A stretch of DNA of 64,000 bases from Phyllobacterium chamaecytisi (GCF_020164455.1 NZ_JAIQWW010000005.1:286054-350053); one strand, 5' to 3'; shown: positions 35,436 through 43,547, counted from the stretch's first letter. A program made the numbers and translations. The notes: generated by a model not told the origin, from the sequence alone.

Positions 35436-35520
35436 TGTGCGCCTCCGTTGTTTCAGCAAATCAATTGGTATCAGCCAGGGAATGTCCTGTCCGCGACGAT
35501 CACGATCGGTCTGACGCCTT

Positions 35521-35547
35521 AAGCTTCATTGGCGCGGGAAGCTTTTT
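35521..35547 (+). terminator. Terminator-like hairpin
   Basis: AAGCTTC (35521-35527) pairs with GAAGCTT (35538-35544) and runs into five T residues on the + strand. No + strand gene lies directly upstream, so its function is unclear; it may mark the edge of inserted DNA. Confidence 0.45.
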
Positions 35548-35559
35548 AATCTCTGGAGT

Positions 35560-35784
35560 TTAAATGATAGCCTCGGGAGCGCTTCTCGTCGAGAGATCGA
35601 GGAACAACCCAACCGCCCCTTCTTCCCGCTCGAAATGGTGCAGCTTCTCCTGACGTCTCGTGCCAATGCGTCCCCAGAGCCGAATCAGGCACGCCTCGCT
35701 AAACAGGGTCCATCGCTTGTCATGGTTGGGGACTGCCTGATACCTCCGGCAAATAGTCTTGATTGAAAGCCAGCAATAATTCAA
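35560..35784 (-). pseudogene. Frameshifted WGR-domain protein remnant
   Basis: The frame encodes ACLIRLWGRIGTRRQEK followed by HHFEREEGAVGLFLDL, an unmistakable WGR domain core (Trp-Gly-Arg at codons 37-39). WGR proteins of rhizobia normally end in a K-R-x-R-G-Y motif. Here that motif is present one frame over: DEKRSRGYH is read from the same strand at about 35589-35564, just after LFLDL, while the open frame instead runs to STRSAPEAII. The N-terminal part (residues 1-25) also does not look like the family. A one-base shift near 35590 therefore disrupts the gene. WGR domains are found alone or in PARPs and DNA ligase-linked proteins. Confidence 0.72.
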
Positions 35785-35799
35785 TTTTTAAAGTATATT
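35780..35799 (+). promoter_or_regulatory. Element shared with upstream region of first RTX gene, copy 2
   Basis: TTCAATTTTTAAAGTATATT lies 160 bases before the third RTX gene and matches 17031-17050 at 17 of 20 positions. The surrounding 35760-35890 is AT-rich and has no gene, as is the case before RTX-1. Confidence 0.4.
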
Positions 35800-35958
35800 A
35801 AGAGAATATCTAAATAGAAAATTCAGTTGGCTCAAAAGCTATTTGTAGTTAACTGTAGTTTCATAAGCAAATGACAGTCCCCAAGCGAGCAGCGACTTCG
35901 ATCACGGCTAGACGACAAATGATCTCACGATGTGATTATCAGAACGGAGGAGGATTTT

Positions 35959-37875
35959 ATGTCGAAGATAGAACTCAACCTGTCGTCAACATCCGATGAG
36001 CCAGGGTGGGCGCCCGATGAATATTCAGAACATGATGCCTATTGGAAGGAAGCGGCGACGCGTTACACCTATACGACGGCCATCAATCCGGATCCGGTTC
36101 AGACCGCAGAGGGCAACTTTGATTCCGCATCGGGGGACACCCGGATCAACCTGGTAGAGTTCCCCGACACTCAGGTTGGCAACGATCCCGACACCGGCGC
36201 GCCGGCCATCAGCATCGACTGGCAGGATGACGACAGCCTAGATATCGCGTTGAACCGGACTTGGAACACGATCAAGAACATCGAAATTTCCGATTTCACC
36301 GGATCGGCGCTGAGGGTTTCGAACTTCGTCGATGCCTGGGTGCATCTCGACGGCGACGCCGACCGCAACATCGCTATCGACGGCGTAAAGCGGGCCGAGG
36401 TAACGACGGGCGGCGGCGGCGACCATGTCAGGATCGGCATCGACAGCAACACATCCGACTGGAGCAACGACCTGCACATCGACACTGGCGCTGGCGACGA
36501 CGACATTCGTGTCGGGTGGGCCAGCCGGGACTTTACTGGTGACGGCGAGGTCAGGACGGGCTGGACGAACGGTCAGATATTTGCCGGCTCAGGCGACGAC
36601 GTTGTCGACGTCGGCAACGGCAACTTCACGATCGATGGCGGCGACGGCTCCGACGGTATCTACGGCGGATCGGGCGACGACATCATCATGGGCGGCGATG
36701 ACACGCTGAACGGCAATGGCGGCGAGCCTTATCACAACTATCTGAGTGGTGGCTCGGGCGACGACACGCTGATCGGTGCCAAATGGGGCACGAACGAGTT
36801 CAGATTGAGCGACGTCGGTCCCGGCGACCACATAATCGGCGGCAATCTGACCGACACGCTGTACGCCGACTATCAATTCGCGGCTTTCGACGTCGCGGCC
36901 GCCGAAAACAACGCGATCGTCAATGGCGCCACCATGCAGTCGGTCGAAAGTATCGGCCTCGACTTCCTGGAGGAGGCCAAAGTGACCATCACCGGCGACT
37001 TCTCCTCCGGCGACTTGGACACCATCTCTGTCACCATCGGGTATAGCGGCAACGCACCCCATGAGAGCAGCTTCAATGTCGATGCCCGCGGCTCCAGCGG
37101 TGTCGATGTCCACCTCAGGAGTTGGGACGGCCCTGGCACCTTCATCGGCGGTGGCGGAGACGACCGGATCGACCTGTTCTTGCTCGACAGCCGGGATGTG
37201 CTCGACGGTGGCGGCGGCGTGGATGAATTGCGTTTCGAGAGGACGGCCGTCGACGAGGAATCGAACGATGTCGACATCGAGGGGAAGGGCTCCTTCATCG
37301 ATATCAATGGTGCTAAGGTCAGCGGCATCGAGAGCATCACCATCGGAAGCGGGAGCGGGAGTGACCATATCACCGTCTCCGGCGCGCTAGCCACTGCCGG
37401 CCTCAGCAGCGTGACCTACACGAGCAACACCTACACCGGCGATGAGGGAGACACCTTCGATGCCAGCAACTCGACCGATGCCGACGTCAGTTTCATCCTT
37501 TCGGGCGGGGCCGGAAACGATGCCCTCACCGGGGGTGCTGGCAACGATACGCTTGTCGGAGCAGGCGGTGCCGACATCCTGACCGGCGGTGCGGGTGACG
37601 ACACGATTACAGGCAACGGCGTTGACGGCGTCGATGATGGCGCCGATCACTTCGTGTTTGCGCCCGCCAGCGGCGATGATGTCGTCTCAGGCTTCCAGGC
37701 CGGAAGCGGCGACGTCTTGGACATTGCTGGCTACGGTTTTCTGAGCTTTGAGCAACTCGAAACGGAAGGCAGGATCACGGTCGTGGGTGACCACACCGAG
37801 ATTGCCTTGAGCGATGATGACTCGATTCAGGTCCATGAGATGGGCCTTACAGCCAACGACTTCCTGTTCGCCTGA
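35959..37875 (+). CDS. RTX-like calcium-binding repeat protein, secreted (RTX-3)
   Basis: 638-residue acidic protein starting at ATG 35959 with GGAGGAGG upstream. Scattered GGxGxD-type repeats occur mid-protein (IDGGDGSDGIYGGSGDDIIM, LSGGSGDDTLIGA) and a compact block near the C-terminus ([20 protein letters not shown], then GAGGADILTGGAGDDTITG). Between them are longer beta-rich, repeat-poor segments (VESIGLDFLEEAKVTITGDF). The last 60 residues (FVFAPASGDDVVSGFQAGSG, ending NDFLFA) are typical of type I secretion signals. There is no N-terminal signal peptide or enzymatic motif. It is unrelated in layout to RTX-1 and RTX-2 except for the repeats. Confidence 0.88.
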   Translation: MSKIELNLSSTSDEPGWAPDEYSEHDAYWKEAATRYTYTTAINPDPVQTAEGNFDSASGDTRINLVEFPDTQVGNDPDTGAPAISIDWQDDDSLDIALNRTWNTIKNIEISDFTGSALRVSNFVDAWVHLDGDADRNIAIDGVKRAEVTTGGGGDHVRIGIDSNTSDWSNDLHIDTGAGDDDIRVGWASRDFTGDGEVRTGWTNGQIFAGSGDDVVDVGNGNFTIDGGDGSDGIYGGSGDDIIMGGDDTLNGNGGEPYHNYLSGGSGDDTLIGAKWGTNEFRLSDVGPGDHIIGGNLTDTLYADYQFAAFDVAAAENNAIVNGATMQSVESIGLDFLEEAKVTITGDFSSGDLDTISVTIGYSGNAPHESSFNVDARGSSGVDVHLRSWDGPGTFIGGGGDDRIDLFLLDSRDVLDGGGGVDELRFERTAVDEESNDVDIEGKGSFIDINGAKVSGIESITIGSGSGSDHITVSGALATAGLSSVTYTSNTYTGDEGDTFDASNSTDADVSFILSGGAGNDALTGGAGNDTLVGAGGADILTGGAGDDTITGNGVDGVDDGADHFVFAPASGDDVVSGFQAGSGDVLDIAGYGFLSFEQLETEGRITVVGDHTEIALSDDDSIQVHEMGLTANDFLFA

Positions 37876-37912
37876 GGGGTAAGGCAGCAGGGGAATGGCG
37901 CCGTTAGTACAC

Positions 37913-37948
37913 TTGACGATCTGAATTGATATCTGTAAATCCAGATAT
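37913..37948 (+). promoter_or_regulatory. arsR promoter and operator
   Basis: TTGACG (37913-37918), 17 bases, TAAATC (37936-37941). The perfect inverted repeat ATATCTG-N6-CAGATAT (37929-37948) covers the -10 region and abuts the arsR start codon, which fits ArsR autorepression. No ribosome site lies between it and the ATG, so the mRNA is probably leaderless. Confidence 0.75.
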
Positions 37949-38305
37949 ATGGAAAAAGATAAAACCATAGCAGCTTTTTCGGCTATCGCGCAGTCGACAC
38001 GTATGGATGCCTATAAGCTCATCGTCATGCACGAGCCGGATGGTATCGCGGCGGGCGAGGTGTCCCGCATCTTGGACGTTCCGCAAAATACCATGTCGAC
38101 ACATCTCGCGATCCTGTCGCGGGCGGGGTTGATCTCTTCCGAGCGGCAAAGCCGTTCGATCATCTATCGCGCCAACTTCGAGAACCTGCGTGAAGCCATC
38201 AACTACCTTTTGAAGGATTGCTGCGCTGGCCACCCTGACATCTGCGCGCCGTTGCTTGCCGACATCGTTCCATGCTGCCCGCCCAAGGAGAAGTTCAATG
38301 CATGA
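37949..38305 (+). CDS. arsR: ArsR family arsenic-responsive repressor
   Basis: 118-residue winged-helix repressor (DAYKLIVMHEPDGIAAGEVS, RILDVPQNTMSTHLAILSRA, GLISSERQSRSIIYR). Cys residues cluster at the C-terminus (LLKDCCAGHPDICAPLL and IVPCCPPKEK), a likely As(III)/Sb(III) site of the C-terminal type, not the alpha-3 CxC site of E. coli ArsR. It heads an operon with the arsC fusion, whose start codon overlaps its last codons (ATGCATGA), and aqpS. The operator is the dyad touching its start. Confidence 0.93.
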   Translation: MEKDKTIAAFSAIAQSTRMDAYKLIVMHEPDGIAAGEVSRILDVPQNTMSTHLAILSRAGLISSERQSRSIIYRANFENLREAINYLLKDCCAGHPDICAPLLADIVPCCPPKEKFNA

Positions 38306-39230
38306 TCGCATCTACAATGTTCTCTTTCTCTGCACTGGAAACTCGGCGCGCTCGATCCTGGCAGAATCGATTTTGAACACGGAGGGCAAGGGACGCTTTC
38401 ATGCGTACTCTGCTGGCAGCCAGCCAAAGGGAGAGGTCAATCCATTCGCTCTGAAGGTCCTCGATGCTCTCGGTTATCCGACGGGAGGTTTTCGTTCCAA
38501 GAGCTGGGACGAATTTGCCGAACCGGGCGCGCCGGAGATGGATTTTATTTTTACGGTTTGCGACAGCGCGGCGGGAGAGGCGTGTCCGGTTTGGCCAGGT
38601 CATCCCATGACAGCACATTGGGGCATCGAAGATCCGGCCGCCGTCGAAGGCATCGACATCGAAAAGGAACGAGCCTTTTCGCTTGCCGCCCGCTACATGA
38701 AGAACAGAATCATGGCATTCCTCAACCTGAAGCACGATTCCGTCGATCGGCTATGGCTGACAACAAAGCTGCAAGCCATCGGCCGCCGTGAGGGGCTGGA
38801 AGCGGAAGAAATAAATTCGATCGATTCGGACTTCGCGACGGCCCTTCAAGCAGCATCATTGCCGACCGAGGATCTTGCCGAATCCAAAGGCAAGTTCTTT
38901 CGTTTTGCCGATCGCCAGGGCAAACCTGTCGGATATGGCGGCATTGAATTCTACGGAAAGGATGCACTCCTGCGCTCGATTACAGTGCCGCCCGAGGCGC
39001 AAAAGCATGGACATGGCAGTGCCATCACACGTTTGTTGCTCCGGTATGCTGACATCCAGGGAGCGGAAACGGGCTATCTACTGACGACCAATGCCGCACC
39101 ATTCCGAGGCAAACTCGGCTTCCATCCGGTCGACCGAAGCGCTGTGCCCGCTGCAATTTTGGCATCGCCGCAGGCATCCAGGCTTTGCCCCGCGACAGCG
39201 TTTGTCCTGACGCGATCAGTTTCCATCTGA
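38298..39230 (+). CDS. arsC: Arsenate reductase fused to GNAT acetyltransferase (ArsC-ArsN-like)
   Basis: 310-residue fusion. Residues 1-140 are a low-molecular-weight-phosphatase-type arsenate reductase: P-loop LFLCTGNSARS with the CX5R motif, then TVCDSAAGEACPVWPG with the two resolving Cys residues. Residues about 165-310 are a GNAT domain (GKPVGYGGIEFYGKDALLRS, ITVPPEAQKHGHGSAITRLL with the acetyl-CoA loop, TNAAPFRGKLGFHPV). The GNAT half resembles ArsN acetyltransferases, which inactivate trivalent organoarsenicals such as arsinothricin. AAGGAG precedes ATG 38298. The fusion suggests that arsenate reduction and organoarsenical acetylation are expressed together; the GNAT substrate is inferred from context. 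Confidence 0.9.
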   Translation: MHDRIYNVLFLCTGNSARSILAESILNTEGKGRFHAYSAGSQPKGEVNPFALKVLDALGYPTGGFRSKSWDEFAEPGAPEMDFIFTVCDSAAGEACPVWPGHPMTAHWGIEDPAAVEGIDIEKERAFSLAARYMKNRIMAFLNLKHDSVDRLWLTTKLQAIGRREGLEAEEINSIDSDFATALQAASLPTEDLAESKGKFFRFADRQGKPVGYGGIEFYGKDALLRSITVPPEAQKHGHGSAITRLLLRYADIQGAETGYLLTTNAAPFRGKLGFHPVDRSAVPAAILASPQASRLCPATAFVLTRSVSI

Positions 39231-39239
39231 GGAAGAGCC

Positions 39240-39929
39240 ATGCCCGTGGTACCAGACCTAGCCCGCCGCCTCGCGGCAGAAGCACTCGGCACGGCAATAC
39301 TTGTTGCCACGGTCGTCGGTTCGGGAATCATGGCCGACCGACTGACCAACGATGTGGCGCTTTCACTGCTCGGAAACACCATCCCCACCGGTGCGATCCT
39401 GGTGGTGCTAATTACTATTCTGGGACCAGTCTCGGGCGCACACTTCAATCCCGCGGTCACGATGGTCTTCGCGCTGCGAAGGGATATCGAGCCTATTGCC
39501 GCGCTCTTCTATATCGCCATGCAGATACTGGGGGGTATTGTCGGATCGTTCATGGCGCATGCCATGTTTGAACTTCCAATTATCGAGGTTTCAAGGACCA
39601 TTCGCACCGGTAGCGGGCAATGGATCGCAGAAGTTGTCGCCGCCTTTGGCCTGATATTCACCATCCTTGCTGGCCTTCGATTTCGGCCGGATGCAATCGG
39701 TTGGCTAGTTGGACTGTACATCACGGCGGCGTACTGGTTCACTGCCTCAAGTTCGTTCGCCAATCCAGCCGTCGCTATTGCACGGTCCCTCTCAGACACC
39801 TTCGCGGGTATCCGTCCGCTTGATCTACCCGGCTTTATCATTGCGGAGCTAGTCGGTGCATTGCTTGCAATGGCAATAGCCAATTGGATGCTGGCGACCG
39901 AACCGCTTAGCCAATCAAAAGGACAATGA
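39240..39929 (+). CDS. aqpS: Aquaglyceroporin for arsenite release
   Basis: 229-residue membrane channel of the MIP family with six helices. Both pore motifs are visible: HFNPAVTM (NPA-1) and SSFANPAVAIARS (NPA-2, with the pore Arg). In Sinorhizobium meliloti AqpS sits in an ars operon and lets As(III), formed by ArsC, leave the cell down its gradient, replacing an ArsB pump. The same logic fits here, since no arsB or acr3 gene is present. It starts nine bases after the fusion gene with GAGGAAGA upstream. Confidence 0.93.
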   Translation: MPVVPDLARRLAAEALGTAILVATVVGSGIMADRLTNDVALSLLGNTIPTGAILVVLITILGPVSGAHFNPAVTMVFALRRDIEPIAALFYIAMQILGGIVGSFMAHAMFELPIIEVSRTIRTGSGQWIAEVVAAFGLIFTILAGLRFRPDAIGWLVGLYITAAYWFTASSSFANPAVAIARSLSDTFAGIRPLDLPGFIIAELVGALLAMAIANWMLATEPLSQSKGQ

Positions 39930-40144
39930 CCTGAACGTCACTATTTACGGTCCGGATGATGTGTCGCTGACAACTGTTCAGTTGCTTGATGCGACGGACA
40001 CCCACCCCATCTGGCAAGCACGGGTCCAGGATGGCAGAACCTTGCCGCACACAACCAGGCCTCGCCAGGCGGTGGCGCCGGTGCAGGTGAGCAGCCTCGA
40101 CATGCGTATAGCCTGCCGGTGCAAGCTTGGGCGGCGCGCTGGAC
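39930..40144. other. Spacer after ars operon
   Basis: 215 bases separate aqpS from the convergent membrane-protein gene. Frames crossing this stretch have no ribosome site and no recognisable sequence, and I see no clear terminator. Codon use changes here towards the more GC-rich pattern of the next four genes, so it may be a junction. Confidence 0.4.
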
Positions 40145-40402
40145 CTATCGGACCTGCCGGCCGGAGAGCACTCTTAGCCAGGGTGCCAGGTGGAAGGCGC
40201 TCATCAGGAGATACATAGCCGCCATGCCAGTGAGTGGCGAGGAGCCCATGCACAGCATGGCCGCATCGCCAGCCTGAAGACAGGAGAGCAGTGCCATCAC
40301 GGCGAAGGTGGGTGCGGCAGCGAGGCATAGCCAGTCGGCGATGCTGAGGGTGGTGGTGTTTTCGGAGGGCATGCTGCCCGGTCGAGAATGGATATCGCTC
40401 AT
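40145..40402 (-). CDS. Small two-helix membrane protein
   Basis: 85-residue protein with two hydrophobic helices (IADWLCLAAAPTFAVMALLS, then SPLTGMAAMYLLMSAFHLAP) and a basic C-terminus. A partial AAGGG ribosome site lies before ATG 40402. I do not assign a family. It follows the DUF899 gene by 85 bases on the same strand, and similar small membrane proteins are, as I recall, found beside DUF899 genes in rhizobia. Confidence 0.65.
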   Translation of the reverse strand: MSDIHSRPGSMPSENTTTLSIADWLCLAAAPTFAVMALLSCLQAGDAAMLCMGSSPLTGMAAMYLLMSAFHLAPWLRVLSGRQVR

Positions 40403-40487
40403 GGTCTTAATCCCTTGATGGTTACGCCAGCCAGGACTGGTTCCTCGCCCCTAGGGAGTGGGGAGAGGAACCCAAGCTGGATAGCCG

Positions 40488-41240
40488 TTACTGCTCACCC
40501 TTATCCCTGAACGCCGCCTCGCCGGCGGCCGCCACTTGTTCCCATGTCTTGTCGGCCCCGGCGTCGTAATTGTCGTGCCAGTTCCACCAGGAGTAGAGCG
40601 GGGTCTGCGGATAGCCTTCGGGCGAATCCTCCCAGATTTCCTGGCGGCCAAGCGGCGTCGCGTCGAGATAGCTCCAGACGGTGCCCATCGCCTCGTCGCC
40701 CCGGCTGTTGATGAAATAGGTGCGGAATATGCGGTCGCCATCACGGATGAACACGTTGTGGCCGTGCCATTCGTCGACGCCGAAGTCTTTGTCGAAACTG
40801 TCCGTGATGGTGTACCACGGCATTTCCCAGCCCATCCGCTGCTTCAGCCGCGTAATGTCAGCCTGCGGGGCGCGCGAGGCGTAGGCAAGCGTAGTATTGC
40901 GGGCGTTGAGATGGGCGAGGTGACCGACCTGATCGGCGCCGAGCGAACAGCCGCGGCAGGCATGCTCGGGCCAGCCGAACACGCCGGGCTCGAAGAAGGC
41001 GCGGTAGACGATCAGCTGGCGGCGGCCCTCGAACAGATCGAGCAGGCTCGCCTTGCCATTCGGCCCCTCGAACACATAGGCCTTGTCGACTTCCATCCAC
41101 GGCATGCGCCGACGCTCGGCGGCCAGCGCATCCTTGGCGCGCAGCGTTGCCTTCTCCTTCACCAACATCTGTTCGCGGGCGGCTTCCCAGTTCTGTCTTG
41201 AAACGATCGGCGGGGTCTTCATTGCGATGTGCTCGATCAT
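40488..41240 (-). CDS. DUF899 thioredoxin-like protein
   Basis: 250-residue cytoplasmic protein of the DUF899 family, which has a thioredoxin-like fold. Seen are MPWMEVDKAYVFEG, DLFEGRRQLIVYRAFFEPGV, the Cys pair in PEHACRGCSLGADQVGHLAH, WEMPWYTITDSFDKDFGVDE, and the aromatic C-terminal stretch TPLYSWWNWHDNYDAGADKT. The CxxC-like pair suggests redox chemistry; no reaction has been established that I know of. AAAGGAG precedes ATG 41240. It is divergent from the HTH regulator, and a 33-base repeat lies in the gap between them. Confidence 0.88.
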   Translation of the reverse strand: MIEHIAMKTPPIVSRQNWEAAREQMLVKEKATLRAKDALAAERRRMPWMEVDKAYVFEGPNGKASLLDLFEGRRQLIVYRAFFEPGVFGWPEHACRGCSLGADQVGHLAHLNARNTTLAYASRAPQADITRLKQRMGWEMPWYTITDSFDKDFGVDEWHGHNVFIRDGDRIFRTYFINSRGDEAMGTVWSYLDATPLGRQEIWEDSPEGYPQTPLYSWWNWHDNYDAGADKTWEQVAAAGEAAFRDKGEQ

Positions 41241-41303
41241 TGGAAGTCTCCTTTGCCAGTCTGTTGTTGCTTACTATGAGCTAGAATAGGGCGGTGAAAC
41301 ACA

Positions 41304-41336
41304 GGGGTGGGAGTTACAAGTGTGACGGGATTTGAA
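41304..41336 (+). repeat. 33-base direct repeat, copy 1
   Basis: Starts GGGGTGGGAGTTACAAG and ends GGGATTTGAA. It matches copy 2 at 41553-41585 at 32 of 33 positions (T/A difference in GAGTTACAAG versus GAGTAACAAG). It lies 63 bases before the DUF899 start on the other strand. Confidence 0.9.
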
Positions 41337-41552
41337 GGACCCGGCCCGCCGCAGCAGGGATGGCGCATCCGCTCAGCGTGCTCGGCGGTGTCGTTCGTCG
41401 CATGGAGAGGCAGATCGTCGGAGTCAGGCATGTCAGTTATCCCTTATGAGATGCTCAGGGCTTGCCAATGGGGATATTGTCGTCAACGATGGCCACAGCG
41501 TCGACACCCTTGCTGGTTGACGGCCATGACTTACGTTATGGCGGGCAGTGCT

Positions 41553-41585
41553 GGGGTGGGAGTAACAAGTGTGACGGGATTTGAA
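41553..41585 (+). repeat. 33-base direct repeat, copy 2
   Basis: Second copy, 249 bases from the first. Its last base is the A of the regulator's ATG, so a protein bound here would cover the start codon. The sequence after the two copies is unrelated, so this is not the edge of a longer duplication. The 216 bases between the copies hold no gene that I can support. Confidence 0.9.
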
Positions 41586-42805
41586 TGGACTCGCTGATCA
41601 CCGCGGCGGCATTGGCACTGGCCGCGGGCGATCCGCTCGGCGCGCTCGATCGCGTCGCCTTGCGCGAAGACCCTCCGGCGCTGGCGCTGCGCGGCATTGC
41701 GATGGCGCAGCTCGGCGACCTCGATCGTGCCAAGACGCTGCTGCGGCGGGCCGCGCGTGGCTTCGGCCCGAAGGAGGCGGTAGCGCGTGCCAGATGCGTC
41801 GTCGCCGAAGCGGAGATCGCGCTAGTCTCGCGTGACCTTGGCTGGCCCGCCAAGATTTTGGACGCGGCGCGGGCGACGCTGGAAAAGCATGGCGACCGGC
41901 TGAACGCCGCGCATGCCGGCCACCTCAAGGTGCGGCGCCTGCTGTTGATCGGCCGTCTGGACGAGGCCGAAGATGTGCTGGCCGGGCTCGATCCGATGCC
42001 GCTTCCGCCGGCTTCGAGAGCCGCGCACGAGCTCGCCGTCGCCGGCATCGCTATGCGGCGCCTCAGGACGAAGCCGGCGCGCAGGGCGTTGGAGTGGGCA
42101 AGCCACGCCGCCCGCCGCGCCGGCATTCGGGGCCTTATCGCGGAGGTCGACAGCGCGTTCCTGGCGCTGGACACGCCGGCGGCGCGGCTGATCGCGGGTG
42201 GCGAGCAGCGCCCCTTGCTGCTCGAGGAGGTCGAGGCGCTGCAGACGTCGCCGGCGCTGGTGGTCGATAGCTTCCGCTATGTCATCCGCAAGCAGCAAGC
42301 AATCGTCTCGCTGGCAACACGCCCGGTCCTGTTTGCGTTGGCACGCACGCTGGCCGAAGCGTGGCCGGGCGATGTGTCGAGGGCGAAGCTAATCGCCGAA
42401 GCCTTCGGCGGCAGGCACGCCGATGAATCGCACCGGGCGCGGCTCAGGGTCGAGATCGGCCGGCTGCGCGCCGCGCTTCGGGGGTTGGCCGATATCGGCG
42501 CGACCAGCCAAGGCTTCGCGCTGGCGCCGCGCGAGGCACGCGACGTGGTGGTGCTGGCGCGGCCGATCGAGGAACGGCACGCGGCGGTGCTGGCCTTTCT
42601 CGCCGATGGTCAATCCTGGGCGAGTTCGGCGCTGGCGCTGGCGCTTGGCACCGGCCAGCGCAGCGTGCAACGGGCTCTGGTGCAGCTTGGCGAGGCCGGC
42701 AAGGTGCAGTTTTTCGGGCACGGACGGGCGCGCCGCTGGATGACGCCGCCGGTGGTGGGATTCACGACCACCTTGTTACTCCCGGCACCGCTGCCGAACG
42801 GTTAG
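41585..42805 (+). CDS. Putative HTH transcriptional regulator with TPR-like helical region
   Basis: 406-residue, Arg/Ala-rich predicted regulator. The first 200 residues look like helical TPR-type repeats (ALALRGIAMAQLGDLDRAKT, LLIGRLDEAEDVLAGLDPMP). Residues about 230-310 contain a winged-helix-like segment (FALARTLAEAWPGDVSRAKL, ESHRARLRVEIGRLRAALRG), and a second helix-turn-helix candidate is near residues 340-385 (SWASSALALALGTGQRSVQR, ALVQLGEAGKVQFFGHGRAR). The layout recalls SARP/BTAD-like regulators. There is no ribosome site; the start codon is joined to the 33-base repeat. It is divergent from DUF899 and leads the propeller gene. Confidence 0.75.
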   Translation: MDSLITAAALALAAGDPLGALDRVALREDPPALALRGIAMAQLGDLDRAKTLLRRAARGFGPKEAVARARCVVAEAEIALVSRDLGWPAKILDAARATLEKHGDRLNAAHAGHLKVRRLLLIGRLDEAEDVLAGLDPMPLPPASRAAHELAVAGIAMRRLRTKPARRALEWASHAARRAGIRGLIAEVDSAFLALDTPAARLIAGGEQRPLLLEEVEALQTSPALVVDSFRYVIRKQQAIVSLATRPVLFALARTLAEAWPGDVSRAKLIAEAFGGRHADESHRARLRVEIGRLRAALRGLADIGATSQGFALAPREARDVVVLARPIEERHAAVLAFLADGQSWASSALALALGTGQRSVQRALVQLGEAGKVQFFGHGRARRWMTPPVVGFTTTLLLPAPLPNG

Positions 42806-42841
42806 TAAAGGACATCAGACCATCTCAGTGAGGATAGAGAC

Positions 42842-43480
42842 ATGAAACAGTCAACAGCCGAAATCCTGCGCGAATACGGACCCTTTCCGGATGTGGAGAG
42901 GGTGCATGGGGTGAGCTTTGATGGCAACAACGTCTGGTTTGCCTCGGGTGAGAAGCTGAACGCCTTCGATCCGGAAAACGGGCAAGCGCAGCGCTCGATC
43001 GATGTTGCGGCGCATGCCGGCACCGCCTATGACGGCCAGCATTTCTTCCAGCTTGCCAACGACCGCATCCAGAAGATCGACCCTGACACCGGGCGGGTTC
43101 TGGCGACCATCCCGGCACCCGGCGGCGGTGGTGATTCAGGACTCACCTGGGCCGAAGGGACGCTCTGGGTGGGGCAATACCGCGAGCGCAAGATCCACCA
43201 GATCAACCCGGAGACCGGCGCAATCCTGCGCACCATCGAATCCGACCGTTTCGTCACCGGGGTGACATGGGTCGACGGCGAGTTGTGGCACGCCACCTGG
43301 GAAGGCGAGCAGAGCGATCTGCGCCGCGTCGATCCGCAATCGGGCAAGGTTCTCGAGAAGCTTGACATGCCGGCCGGCATGGGCGTGTCGGGGCTGGAAT
43401 CCGATGGCGGCGACCGCCTCTATTGCGGCAGCACATCGGCCGGGGTGGTGCGGGCGGTGCGACGGCCGCCCTGCGGCTGA
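42842..43480 (+). CDS. Beta-propeller protein, glutamine cyclotransferase-like
   Basis: 212-residue protein built of propeller blades (VHGVSFDGNNVWFASGEKLN, AFDPENGQAQRSIDV, WAEGTLWVGQYRERKIHQIN, PETGAILRTIESDRFVTGVT, WHATWEGEQSDLRRVDP). The pattern resembles plant-type glutaminyl cyclotransferase and YncE-like propellers. No signal peptide is visible, unlike secreted cyclotransferases. It starts 36 bases after the HTH gene with GAGG upstream, so they are probably cotranscribed. Enzymatic activity cannot be claimed. Confidence 0.78.
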   Translation: MKQSTAEILREYGPFPDVERVHGVSFDGNNVWFASGEKLNAFDPENGQAQRSIDVAAHAGTAYDGQHFFQLANDRIQKIDPDTGRVLATIPAPGGGGDSGLTWAEGTLWVGQYRERKIHQINPETGAILRTIESDRFVTGVTWVDGELWHATWEGEQSDLRRVDPQSGKVLEKLDMPAGMGVSGLESDGGDRLYCGSTSAGVVRAVRRPPCG

Positions 43481-43547
43481 CTTTGGGTGCGACGCACCAT
43501 ATCGGTCGCGATCGGCGAATTCGGCCGCCGGGCCGCAATCAAGGCTC

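Noticed and set aside
39961..40218. 85-codon + strand frame after aqpS
   Set aside because: No ribosome site; it overlaps the convergent small membrane-protein gene, which has better support.
41558..42783. Inverted GGGAGTAACAAG copies as terminal repeats of a mobile element around the HTH gene
   Set aside because: There is no transposase or target duplication, and the right copy lies within the coding sequence for LLLP, so coding constraint may explain it.
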